DNA from: Massospora cicadina
Lineage: Eukaryota; Entomophthoromycota; Entomophthoromycetes; Entomophthorales; Entomophthoraceae
NCBI GenBank assembly: GCA_022478985.1
Contig: JAKSZP010009625.1
Location: 1-64,000, forward strand
Direction of reading: 5' to 3'
DNA: 64,000 nt
Part shown: positions 22,361 through 31,973 of the stretch, one piece after another
Layout of the letters: each line of letters begins with the position of its first letter
How positions within the stretch are numbered: position 1 is the stretch's first letter
The notes under the pieces: generated by a model
Databases searched by the model: none
The model's input: only the letters and a program-made list of their open reading frames with translations
Told to the model about the DNA's origin: nothing
Translations under genes and position numbers: made by a program

Positions 22361-22863
22361 CCCTTCTGAATATACCCTACTGGTATTATCACATTGGCAT
22401 AAGATATATTGATAAAATTCCTACGATGGCTTGTGGGCTTTGTATCGTTGCAAGAGTAATAAATTAGAAGCGATTGGACCAATATCATCAAGATTTTTTC
22501 CTTAAAATCGCATGAGATCCCATAGGTCCTTAAAAAACTAGTTCCAATTAATATGTCATAATTGGCGTTTGGAAGCACTATAGTGGGTGCGGCAACTACC
22601 AAAGCTCCAAATTGCAATGGCAAGGCGCTGTAAGCTCCTTCACTCTTAGTGCTATTAAGGCCTGCGGTCCCATATTCTTGATGATGGTCAATGTCCGGAG
22701 CTATTTTCAATTTCTTAACCAGCTTTGTAGAAACAATGTTTACAGGTGCTCCGCTATCTACAATAGCTACAACTTTAACCTTGTTGACTAGGATATCCAC
22801 GTAAGTGCACTCAGAATAGTAAGAATTAATATAGTTTATTAAATGAATATGGGAAGAGTCCAA
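22340..22863 (-). CDS. Gypsy-2 protease fused by deletion to RT palm remnant
   Basis: A 203-codon open frame. It contains AIVDSGAPVNIVSTKLVKKL, the retropepsin loop in its DSG form, then the YGTAGL segment and ILIGTSFLRTYG, the typical hydrophobic-ILG segment near the protease end. Near 22380 it jumps directly to sequence just before the RT YLDD box, about 1 kb downstream in gypsy-1 terms. The frame then drifts into a different reading of RT. The protease half looks intact. Confidence 0.8.
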
Positions 22864-22921
22864 GGAGTTAAGAGTGTGCTTCAGAGTATTCCCAATACTG
22901 GGACATTCATTGATGAATGTG

Positions 22922-23143
22922 TCAAATTGGCATTGCTATATTGACCCCTTTCAGGCTTAGGGTATCTGATGCATTGCATGGCCCATCGGCTGGAATATTC
23001 TCAAGTATTTGTTGCACATAGGGTTTAGCGACTGCCTCAGAGACTTCAGGTGTGACAACCTTACTCTGGGAGCGAGTTACCACATGTACGTTTGGGGAAT
23101 CTTTGTTTGATATTAAAATAGAACCGATTTCATTGTCAAACAA
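22922..23143 (-). pseudogene. Gypsy-2 gag-protease linker
   Basis: A 73-codon open stretch between knuckle and protease, acidic and serine-rich, with no motif I recognise. Gypsy-1 has a similar unassigned stretch (about 7800-8100). Confidence 0.45.
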
Positions 23144-23214
23144 GGCCCCGCGGGCATCATTTTCATATCAATTGGGTGGGACTGGTGTTGTAGGCACAAT
23201 AGAGCATCCCGCAT

Positions 23215-23574
23215 CTATTGTGCTTTTTCTTTTCCCTCCTCCTGCACGGTATTGGGAAGGACCATGTTGACATTTCTATGATGACATTGGGAAGCATAGT
23301 GCCCTTTACGTTGGCAATTAAAGCAAGTAATTTCACTCAATGGCTGTGGGTTGTCAGTCTTCTTATTGGTTTTGAAGGACTTCCCAGCAAGGGTAGTGGT
23401 TCCCGATCTGTAACCAGTATTAGGAGGGCCATAATTTTTTGAGCATCTGTGTAAATAGTCGACCAATTCAGATGTTGCAAGGTTCTGCATGAAATCAGGC
23501 ACTAGAGTGTTAGATAGATTAGGGTAAGGTTCTACTGCATGCTCTAGTGCAATCTTGGCATCAAAATTGACCAT
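23215..23574 (-). CDS. Gypsy-2 gag C-terminal part with zinc knuckle
   Basis: A 119-codon frame. CFNCQRKGHYASQC fits C-x2-C-x4-H-x4-C exactly. Before it lie NTLVPDFMQNLATSELVDYL, the capsid C-terminal helix type seen in gypsy gags, and a basic serine/glycine linker. It is preceded by 23614-23997 with a small frame break at about 23600. Confidence 0.8.
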   Translation of the reverse strand: MVNFDAKIALEHAVEPYPNLSNTLVPDFMQNLATSELVDYLHRCSKNYGPPNTGYRSGTTTLAGKSFKTNKKTDNPQPLSEITCFNCQRKGHYASQCHHRNVNMVLPNTVQEEGKEKAQ

Positions 23575-23613
23575 GGCCTGCGTGCCTAAAAGAACTTGAG
23601 ATTTGCAATAGAA

Positions 23614-23997
23614 TCAATCTGCAAACTCATCAATTGCTTCATCTTTCTTAAAGCTGATGTTCATAAACTTGGATTTTCTGGTCGACATCCATTCTGGACC
23701 TCCAAATTCATGAAGCACGGCCTCCTTGACTTCGGCATATGTTGGATTTTTGTTGATGTGAGGCATATTCAACTCAATGCTCCACTCATCCAAGCAGTTG
23801 ATCATGGTGGCTGCTTTGTTGCGGCCGCTGGCCCCATGCATAGCCATTTCAAAACGTTTGATGAAGGTGGTAATACTTCTATTCTTGTCAAAGGCTGGCA
23901 GGTTTGCTGTTTTATAATTATTGCTTCCCCGTTCCTGGTTATCACAATTATTTCTAGGTTGACTAGAGTCAGACGTGCTAGGGCGTTGGGGCATCAT
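23614..23997 (-). CDS. Gypsy-2 gag capsid
   Basis: A 127-codon frame: a polar start, then LPAFDKNRSITTFIKRFEMA (near residues 30-50), the FxGxxxxxxFIxxFE-type opening of the retrotransposon gag domain, and VLHEFGGPEWMSTRKSKFM near residue 100. It matches the gypsy-1 gag at 8556-8825 in the latter part. It assembles the particle. Confidence 0.78.
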   Translation of the reverse strand: MMPQRPSTSDSSQPRNNCDNQERGSNNYKTANLPAFDKNRSITTFIKRFEMAMHGASGRNKAATMINCLDEWSIELNMPHINKNPTYAEVKEAVLHEFGGPEWMSTRKSKFMNISFKKDEAIDEFAD

Positions 23998-24195
23998 ATC
24001 TCAGTTTGAGGTGATAGGGTTGGCCAAAGCAACCATTTTGCTAGGCAATTGTCAGCGTGGCCCAGCGTCTGTTTCAGTGGTTATTTCTGAAGCTTTGTCC
24101 TCATAATATTCAGAAGAATTTTCAGTTAAATGTGGTGTAGCATACTGACAATGCCCACCATCCAGAGTTCAAATCTGCTCATTGATTTCATTTTC

Positions 24196-24465
24196 TCAAC
24201 AGGCATGATTTTGGTTTTTTAATTTTAAATTTGCAATTTCCTCATTCAGGCTAGTAGCTTTTAGCTGAAAGGTGGAAATCACTTGGTCCTTTTCCTTTAT
24301 TGCCTTCTTGCACTGGTTTAGTTCTCCATGGAGGTTATTGTTTGTCTCATTAATAGCGTCAAGATCATTATTGAGATTATTGATTTTTCTGGTGTATTCG
24401 TCCTTCATCTGCGAAATTTGGTCACTCAAACGTTGATACTGGTCACCATCTGCGGTCCCAGCCAT
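24196..24465 (-). CDS. Gypsy-2 gag N-terminal coiled coil
   Basis: From the ATG at 24465 (minus) the frame is a near-continuous heptad pattern: LSDQISQMKDEYTRKINNLN and on through IANLKLKN, with leucine, isoleucine or methionine at every third or fourth place and Asn/Lys/Glu between. A stop follows at about 24196. The start lies only 10 nt inside the element from its LTR, overlapping the primer-site region (GGCGCTCATGG). Gag N-terminal coiled coils can drive multimer formation. Confidence 0.65.
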   Translation of the reverse strand: MAGTADGDQYQRLSDQISQMKDEYTRKINNLNNDLDAINETNNNLHGELNQCKKAIKEKDQVISTFQLKATSLNEEIANLKLKNQNHAC

Positions 24466-24474
24466 GAGCGCCAC

Positions 24475-25298
24475 TGTTGATATTTTGGGCTTTGCCTGAT
24501 GGCTGGTTTGTTATTTGATGAGAACTGCAGCTTTGAGCATCTATTGTGTGAGGAAAAAAAACAGGATGGTGCTTTAAATTTATGATATAGCTTTTTGGTA
24601 ATACTTTAATTGTATACCCAGTCATTTCACTTGGACAATGGCACGCTGACCTGATCCTACTGATCCCAAGTGAAGATCAACTTTAATATAAAATAAAGTG
24701 ATAATGCAAAAAGGTTATAAGACAAATTTGAAACTTAATCCAGAAGTTAAAGGATGTCTTTATTAGTGTACATGCAAGGGTTATTTATAGGGTTTGATGT
24801 TAACCACATCTTACCCATGACGCCTTACTTTCAGCGACCCTTGGCCACGTAAAAAGGTTGTAATGACATCTACAAATACTTCAACTCAGGGCATCATGCT
24901 CAGCCTCAGAGTTGGAGTAGATACCATCATCATCCTTGAGATGACGTTTTGTCATATCTTCAAAATAGCTGAACCAATTCACTTTCACATGCAATCAGCA
25001 GCACATACTAAGGCAATTTGTATCACTAATTAGTAATTAATTTGATTGAAAACTCGACCAACATTAGTAACTAATTTTGACATAGACTAACAAAGTACAC
25101 GTGCCTGAGTCATTAAATTAAAACTTAAATTTAAGTTCAACCTAACCAACAAAGCCTTCGAGCCCTTGTCATCCTAGTCAAATATAATTAAGTGAAATTA
25201 CTAGGCCGCAAGTCCCAAGTTCAGATACTTAGGATACACCTGAACCATAATCATTGATATTGAATATCCGATGATTAGGTCCAGTCAATTCCTCAACA
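24475..25298 (-). repeat. Gypsy-2 5' LTR
   Basis: 824 bp, starts TGTTGATATTTTGGG, ends CCTCAACA, then GTGGG (target duplication) and the chromovirus reading DGAPEW-EVEEIV resumes. Confidence 0.92.
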
Positions 25299-25299
25299 G

Positions 25300-25578
25300 T
25301 GGGAAGTGGAGGAAATTGTAGCCTTCCATCAGATAAGAAGAAGAATCAAGTATCTTGTGTCCTGGAAGGGATTTGATGCAGTAGAGAACAGTTGGGTCCC
25401 AGCGCGTGACTGCGCCCATGCCCTGATCTAATTGAATCATTCCACAAGTGTTTCTGGGAGGCCTCAGGATCTAAGTACAAGCAAGCCGTCGCTGCCATGA
25501 AGTTGGCCATGCCCACAAAAACTTTTCCTTGGAAAATGCCCCAGAGGAGGTGGAGCCCAAAAAAAGATGAGAGGGTAG
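25300..25578 (+). pseudogene. Chromovirus chromodomain and C-terminal tail
   Basis: From 25300 the frame reads WEVEEIVAFHQ, then KYLVSWKGF and ENSWVPA, ending at a stop at 25429-25431. The order E-V-E-x-I, Y-L-V-x-W-K-G and E-N-x-W is the chromodomain consensus, including aromatic positions of the methyl-lysine cage. In chromoviruses this domain at the integrase end steers insertion to particular chromatin. Gypsy-2 inserted a few codons before it. After the stop, another frame (from 25497) runs on through the polypurine tract into the LTR. Confidence 0.85.
25558..25578 (+). promoter_or_regulatory. Chromovirus polypurine tract
   Basis: AAAAAAAGATGAGAGGGTAG, nearly all purine, ends against the TG of the 3' LTR at 25579. 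Confidence 0.75.
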
Positions 25579-26474
25579 TGTCATGTTTACATGACTTAAT
25601 TGAGGGTACCAACTTTCATGACAAGGCTGGGCGTCAGGAGGCCCAAAAGGTCAAGCTGCAGGACCATCCTGACCTAAAGCACTACTTGGACCAACGCTGG
25701 GCACAGGCCAAATATTCCCAGGTTGGTTCAGGTGAAGTGCATAACGCCTAGCCCCATGTTTTGGCATTATCGTTAAAATGGATGAGTTACCTTACAAACC
25801 ATGACATTTCAGTTCAACTGATAGGAAAATGGGGTTTCAAAACCCATAAAATTTTCGTAATTTCCAACTCAGGTCAGCCTCATCTTCAATCAATAACCAG
25901 AGTTCAGTCAATTACTAGCTATAGTACCCTGCTTGATGGAAGCGTGCACTTATTGGTGCGCCTAGGCTTAGTACCATTTTCATTGATTGATTCCCCCAAA
26001 ATTGTTTAAATAATTTCTTTGATAACAACCTTCCTCACTGGTTGTCTTCCTCCCTTAGATAAATCCCCGTTTGTTTACAGTTTTTTTAAATTATGGTTAC
26101 TGGTGAGAACCTGTTCTTGAACCTCCTCAAGGAGGTCTTTGACAAAGTTGGACGTTCCAATTTTCTAAATTATTACCTGATCAAGTGCACCACTGGGCCC
26201 CCTTTGTTCCCCCCAAGCTGAGGCACCCAAACCCTCCAGCTCTGGTCTCTGCTTGGGTATGGTATCCTTTGTGGGGCCCACCTGAGTGTTGCTATTTATT
26301 TGTTTCCAACTTCTCTACACTGCATTATATACCCTCACACAGGGTTACTTTGGCTCTGGCACCCTTTGCGGTGCCCTCTTTTCCATAATCCTGACAACGA
26401 GTTTCCTGGTCTTGTGGCTATGCATTGTGAACCACCTCACTGTAAACTGGAGAGTTATAGACACTCTCTTAACA
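25579..26474 (+). repeat. Chromovirus 3' LTR
   Basis: 896 bp, TGTCATG to CTTAACA, uninterrupted; the intact partner of 3004-3809 plus 11134-11235. GACCT follows at 26475-26479. Confidence 0.9.
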
Positions 26475-26479
26475 GACCT

Positions 26480-28247
26480 TTGAGTTCTGTTTCCAAAATC
26501 TCTGGTTCAGTTTTTATCATAATAAGGACTCTGAAAAACATTTAAATTTTTAAACTTTTTTGGAAATGCTGATTGGGTTTGTGACTCAAATTAAATTGAT
26601 TCAATTGTTGGGAGGCCTTGGGCTTCACCTCACACCAGTTGCAGGGTTTTTTGATGGGTTGAGAGTTCAGGAACGTCATCAGAGCGGCGGATCAATTTAA
26701 TAAAGTGGTTCAGGCTGGATTGGCTTGCAACAAGGTGACCTGGATAATCTGGTACCTTATTACCTCCTCATGATTGTGCAGACAGCCATTCCTCACCCCC
26801 AAACGGAGAAACACAATTAGCGGTGAAGGCCTCATTTCATCCAAATTGTGCTGAACTGCCAGTAGATTGGAGGGGCAAATTATTCCAAATTCTCCAATTC
26901 TCTCATGGAGAGGTAGGCAGACCTGTAGCTTGTCAACTGTGCGTTGAAGGGGAGGCAGGTCGATGCAGCAATTCTGGCTGATCTGAATGTTCCTCTGGAG
27001 CGGCAGAATGGTATAGTGAGCCCATGGCATAACCTTTGGTCATCATAATCATCATTTGATGGGCTGCTGGATCAAGGGATCAGAGGGCCACTTGATGACC
27101 ATTGGACTTAACGCAAAGTGTGGCGTACTTTAGGTTTAATGAAAAATCTTGGAAAACAGGTGGAGTACATGGAATAGATTATTATGGAAGATGAACAGAT
27201 TTATTTAAGCAAAATGGAGAAAATGAACTGACAACTGCCCCTTTCAAAAGCAGTTGTCTTAAAAGCTAGGTGGTAGGGGAAGGGGGTCACAGGTTATTCT
27301 AGGCAGGAGAGGCTGATGTGGTTGTGGGTAAACAACCTGGGCTTGGGGAGTTGCCAACTAGCTTATGCACTAGGTTGTAGAAGCTCTGACAACATAATTC
27401 AGGGATCCACAATGGAGGGCCCTCACTGATCCAACCTTGAGCAGATTTTCTCAGATCAGAGGGGCAGAATTGGATTCCCAAGAGTCAATTCTGACAAATG
27501 TCTAAAATATTTCTAAAATTTTTCAAGACTGTATTCTTGACTCAGACTGGAATTCCAGAACCCAGAATTTTGGGGTTTGTGTTCCAGACTGGTTTACCTG
27601 ACTCAGGAACCATTTCCTGAGTTTCAAGGTTAATTTTCTCAATGTCCAAGGAAGTGAAGGATGGTGGGGTGGAGGCCAAGGGAAGGTGGAGGTGCTGCTG
27701 GTGGCCTCTGCATGGATTACCTCCCTGCAAACCTCCTTTATTTTGTCAACAAGGGAAGAAGCAGCCAAGGGGGATACTGCAGAGGGGTTCTTTGGGGTCA
27801 ATGCTGTTATTCACCAGTCAACAACATGGGCCAAGTCCCTTAGTTGGACCAAGGGCTCCACAGGGGCATTAGATCCCTTTTTCTTCCTATAAGAAAACTT
27901 GTCCCAGTCTAACCCAAGAGGTTGAGTCTCCAGACTTACAGTACTTTCCACTACTGACTTCTCCCCTGGGTGCTACCAACTTGGAATACCAGGTATATGC
28001 CACCAGTTTCTAACTATTGCATCCCTCCAGCTTTCAGGGATCATCCCTGACACTCTCACTACTAACTTCCTGTCAGAGTTGTTAATCTGCATAAAGTTAT
28101 TCAGCCCTCTCAACACATTGAACCCCCTGATCAACCACCAAGGAATTTCCACAGGATCACAGTTTTACCAAAGGCAACTTAGCCTTAGTTGTTTAGACTC
28201 CCAACCTCAATCTTGGAAAAATTGGTATAAAAATGAATAGGGGGAGT
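26480..28247 (-). pseudogene. Decayed gag-like region of an antisense retroelement
   Basis: Open pieces on the minus strand lie at 27523-27801 (with SSLVDKIKEVCREVIHAEA), 27299-27481 and 26710-27030 (with LPPLQRTVDKLQVCLPLHER). A related sequence, KTLVDKIQKLCQEMAEG, is readable on the + strand at about 32735-32790, so this is a repeated protein family. No motif ties it to a named domain; position and repetition suggest gag. From 27850 to 28247 I see no coding signal. Confidence 0.4.
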
Positions 28248-28521
28248 ATCAGATTACCACCAATATTGAAAATCCATTGGCAGATATCCCCTCCCTTATC
28301 TTAACTAGCATCTATTTATTCAGTTTCATCTGCTTTCCCTTTGAAACCCTTAAACCTTTTTTCTTTGCAAATTTTTGAGATATAGGTATATAAGCCTGCT
28401 CGTTACTCTTAATAAGCTATCAAAATTCCTCCCCTCATACCTTTCCTGTTGTTTTTTATTGGGGTTTATCTGATATGCTGATTAGACCTTTTGGGCAGAA
28501 TGCCCTCGTGCTCACACCAAC
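28248..28521 (+). repeat. LTR-like segment upstream of a short gag start
   Basis: A purine run GAATAGGGGGAG precedes it, a TATA-type GGTATATAAGCC lies inside (about 28385) and it ends CACACCAACA. An ATG frame beginning MTDKTEP starts at 28535 and stops after 21 codons. A gag-like frame beginning MTDKN follows the LTR at 52244-52498 in the same manner. The first bases are TA rather than TG, so the boundary is uncertain. Confidence 0.4.
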
Positions 28522-28534
28522 ACCCAACTGCAAA

Positions 28535-28600
28535 CATGACTGATAAAACTGAACCTAAAGTGTTGCCAGAACTGGAGGTTGTGATCACCTGGGATTCCTG
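28535..28600 (+). pseudogene. Short gag N-terminal remnant (MTDK type)
   Basis: 21 codons after the LTR-like segment, then a stop and a change into unrelated, more CpG-containing DNA. Compare the MTDK start at 52237 on the minus strand. Confidence 0.3.
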
Positions 28601-29471
28601 AGGCATCGCGGCTACAGCATCCTCATTTAAAGGACCTATCATGTCAAAGCATGATCGTATAGGATTACAATGAAGGAATAATTTAAGATAAGAAACCTAT
28701 GAAAAGGAAAAAATACCTGAGCGATCGCGTTACGTTTTTAGCAGGGTTTACTGTAATAAACTTATACGCCTTTATCCAAATTTTCGGGCATCTCACCGAA
28801 CGTAAGAACCCGATTACCGTAAAAACCTTCAATTTTTGTGGGGCGATTTAAACGATGGTCGAGAACTAAACCTAGGACTGGGTCTAGAAGTAGATGTCTA
28901 GCTTTACAGCTTGCTTTTTACGAAAACCATTTAATTGGATCTAATAGGTTGTAATCTTTATAATTTACCTTTGGTTTTTTTTTACTATAGCTTTTTAGAT
29001 AAACCATCTGATCTTAGAATCAGATATACCATCTGTGAAGGTTTGACCTATTTTATCTCACCCAGGGTTTATTTTTTTACAAATTCACGCTAGGAGCTAT
29101 TAAGCTTATCTCTTTATCCTTGCGCTTTAAACAATTGGCTATTTTAATTTTTATAAAATGGCTATTGAATGGATATTATATATCTACGCTGCCGCCAAAT
29201 AGCGAGCTTACATTGAACAAACGGGAAATTGGTTAAGGCTCTAATTGGTTTTCTGAGAGTTTATTGGCACGTTTTAATCTTTTTTTAAATTTTTTTCGCC
29301 TTACTATAAAACAATGCCTTAGATCTATTTCTAGAATAAAAAACTAGCCTAAAATTTTGTAAAATGGCACTACACTATAGATTAAATTAAAGTGTGGTTA
29401 TTGTTATATGAAATTTAGTTTGCTTAGCTCTTATTTGCGTCCCATTAATTTTATAGAAGGGCGTTAGAATA
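28601..29471. other. Upstream region of the HDAC-like gene
   Basis: No long reading frame. CpG dinucleotides are frequent (for example GCGATCGCGTTACG near 28722), unlike the flanking transposon DNA. I see no clear promoter motif. It probably holds the 5' flank of the gene at 29472. Confidence 0.4.
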
Positions 29472-31973
29472 ATGAGCGGGCATAAACGGACTTCGCCTGG
29501 AGGCTCCGTAGCAAACCCCACCCCAAACAAAAGCTCCAAGCCCACTTCCTCACGCCCAGCCTCACAACAGAGGAACCTACAACGCCGAACCGCCTCAAAT
29601 ACGAAGGGAACTAATCTTGGCGTAAGGACTGATCTGCACCAAAATGGGTTAAACGACCTTCTCCAACTTGAGTTGGTGAGATCTGTTGCTCTAGTGGCCA
29701 ATGAGGGCCTGCTTGATATGCCAAAAGGCTTGAGCTCAAGTTTGGCTTCCGACAAACTTATAGATACGTTTGGGGATTATTATGCCCTCCTCAACCATGT
29801 CAAATGCGCAAACCTTTGCCCCTTCTTGTTTGATATGGGCTCTTATTTTACCCTTTTTGAAAAGATTGCAGGTAAAATTAACTTTAGATTTTGGTGTAGT
29901 TTATAATAGCGTTGACTAAGTGCCAGCGTATAATTTTAAAAGTTGGTTATGTCAAGAAATAGCACCGTGCTATTTCAGGATGATAGATTAGGCTTATCTA
30001 CAAAGCTGCTGTTACTTGGATTGGGCATTTTTACAAAGGTGGCTATTTAGAAGCCGAAAATATTGCATCTGATGCGCCTCCGGAAGGCTTGAATTTAATA
30101 TTTTTGAATCGTTTCAAAGTTGTTTTTAGCTTTCGGTATTAGGCTGCGCGATACTATAAGCTATGCATGATCTCACCATTTTGGAGCTTGCCTAAGTATT
30201 ACTATAAAAATATCTGGATTTTATTTATTGGCCTATTTCATATTTTTAGAGAATGGAAACCTAAGGGATTTTTAACACATTAAAATGCATGCCTTAGTTA
30301 ATTGCCTTATATTTGATACATCTGGCAGCTAAGATATTTTTTAAATTAATGGTTTCTATACTTAACTTCATTTTTTTCCTGCTAGCACGCGTTAGCTACA
30401 GGATTCGATATATCATTTTGGGTGCATAAAATGTGATTTAGTATATTAGTACAAAAACAGCTTCTATTAGTTGCACTTACGTTTAAGCCTTTTACTTCCC
30501 ATGGAAATAATATTTTCTGACAGTTATATATTCCAATTCTATTGCTACACATATGAGATGCCATAATGTATAAAATTATAGACTGCGATTTCTTTTGAAT
30601 GTTAAAAATTAAATTTGAGTGAAACTTATTGTCAGCGTTCGCTTTTTAAGGGATGTGAGATATATATTTATTTGGGGGGGGTCCTCAAAAAATTTAATTT
30701 TAACACTAAATTTTTTATGAAATAAAGCAAGGTCAGACTTCCAGAATGTCTGCCTAAATATTGAACAATATACATCGCAGAGCGGAAACGAAACCTATGA
30801 TGCTTTAGTGGAGGCGTGTCGCCTACTATCTAGAGATATCATCGTTGGATTGTTTAACCAGCTTGAATTTAAAAAGGCGACGTGCGGCTTTGCATTGACC
30901 CAATCTCCGTAAGGGTGTAAAATGTATTAAATTAACCTCCCAGAGGTCCCAATCCCGATAAAACTAAGGTATCTACAACCTTTGGTGAATTTATTTTAAA
31001 CACGATTTGCGACGTTCTGTTTAGACAGGGTAAGGATAGGTTGGGGAGTTTCATGCTGATCAGTCTGAAGTGAGGTACGATGTTTACCATTGCATAGTCT
31101 TAAAGCTTAGGCTCTTGCGATAGCCTTGGCTTTACAGCGTCAGTTGTACTCCAGAGTTTTAGTCATTAATTGGTAAGTTGTCATTAAAAATAGAACCTAA
31201 TATTTAGGGATAAGGATCATTGTAATTATACTCCGCTGGTATAAGCTAAGTTCTAAGGTTCTGAGCTTCAAAGAGCCTTTTACGAGAGCGCTCAAGTGCT
31301 GTGCATTTCATTGCACCGTGCGACCGACGGAGCTGTGTCAGGGCTTGCTAGTGAAGTGGGTTCTGGAGAAGCGCTTGGGAGGTAAAGGCGTACTGGTTTT
31401 GGCTTATACTTTAAGGAACGTCAACTGTCCTTTTCCAGCTGATGAATTCAGTAGCAACGACCTTCTTTATGCGTTCCAACATTTAGTTTTACCCATTGCC
31501 CTTGAGTTTCAGCCTAACGTCGTGCTTGGTATTTTGGTCTTCTATCTAAGGCACTTACCATCTTCAAGTTTCTACGTGCCTGGACTTTGAGCTCGGTAAT
31601 CTTATTTTTAAACAACTATTCAACCATCAGCGCGTGATTCCAAGTCCCCAATACCCCCTGAGGTATATGGGCAGATGCTTTATACTCTTCAATCCTTAGC
31701 CAATGGGAAGGTTGCTATCAGCCTTGAGGTAAAAACCACTCCACCTATTTGTCTAAACTATAGTGTGATTACACCTTAGCCTTTGTTGCTCCAGCTTTGT
31801 ATGCCATGGTGGAAGTGTTTTTAGGGATTTCTCCCAAGCGCCTATCAGATCCTGTGATCCCCACTGCATCGGGGGCCAAGGCCGTCGCTGCTGCCATCAA
31901 AGCGCAATCGCCCTTTTGGGAAAGTATGTCCTTTTACAAATCTACTGAAAGCACTCCTGTCACTATGGTTTAA
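29472..31973 (+). CDS. Diverged class II (HDA1-type) histone deacetylase-like gene, probable pseudo-enzyme
   Basis: Exons as I read them: 29472-29871, 30728-30908, 30944-30968, 31029-31069, 31111-31172, 31208-31238, 31266-31381, 31416-31528, 31569-31595, 31631-31728, 31764-31973. HDAC landmarks come in family order: TYDALVEACRLL, FALTQSPGPNP (family RPPGHHA), VLVINWDKDHCNYT (family DWDVHHGNGT), AFYESAQVLCISLHR, VGSGEALGRNVN, LPIALEFQPNVVLVSTCLD (family VSAGFD), QMLYTLQSLANGKVAISLE-CDY (family LEGGY) and a C-terminal KAQSPFWESM. The active-site His pair and the His zinc ligand are replaced; two Asp ligands and the Tyr remain. Class II HDACs remove acetyl groups from histone lysines; this product should not. 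All junctions but one (31069/31111) hold frame. Intron 1 is 856 nt; 30969-31028 may be intron or coding. The N-terminal 130 residues match the family weakly. Confidence 0.82.

Larger units (their letters stand above)
19083..25298 (-). mobile_element. Gypsy-2: Ty3/gypsy element with near-identical LTRs, antisense
   Basis: LTRs 19083-19905 and 24475-25298 differ at few positions, and GTGGG flanks both ends (19078-19082 and 25299-25303). On the minus strand: 5' LTR, coiled-coil gag start, capsid, CCHC knuckle, protease, truncated RT, RNase H, integrase, polypurine tract, 3' LTR. The RT fingers and palm between the protease and the YLDD box are missing, which shortens it to 6.2 kb. LTR similarity marks it as younger than gypsy-1. 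Confidence 0.92.
3004..26474 (+). mobile_element. Ty3/gypsy chromovirus, full length, split by nested insertions
   Basis: The element begins TGTAATG at 3004 and ends CTTAACA at 26474. GACCT flanks it on both sides (2999-3003 and 26475-26479), a perfect 5-bp duplication that ties the two distant LTRs into one insertion. Removing gypsy-1 (3810-11133), TRIM-1 (14795-18674) and gypsy-2 (19083-25298) leaves about 6.0 kb. In order on the + strand: 5' LTR, leader, protease, reverse transcriptase, RNase H, integrase, chromodomain, polypurine tract, 3' LTR. The chromodomain defines it as a chromovirus. Stops and frameshifts in PR and RT make it non-autonomous now. No clear capsid or primer-binding site is visible after the 5' LTR. 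Confidence 0.9.

Noticed and set aside
29387..29755. 122-codon frame on the minus strand
   Set aside because: It overlaps exon 1 of the HDAC-like gene in antisense and has no recognisable domain.
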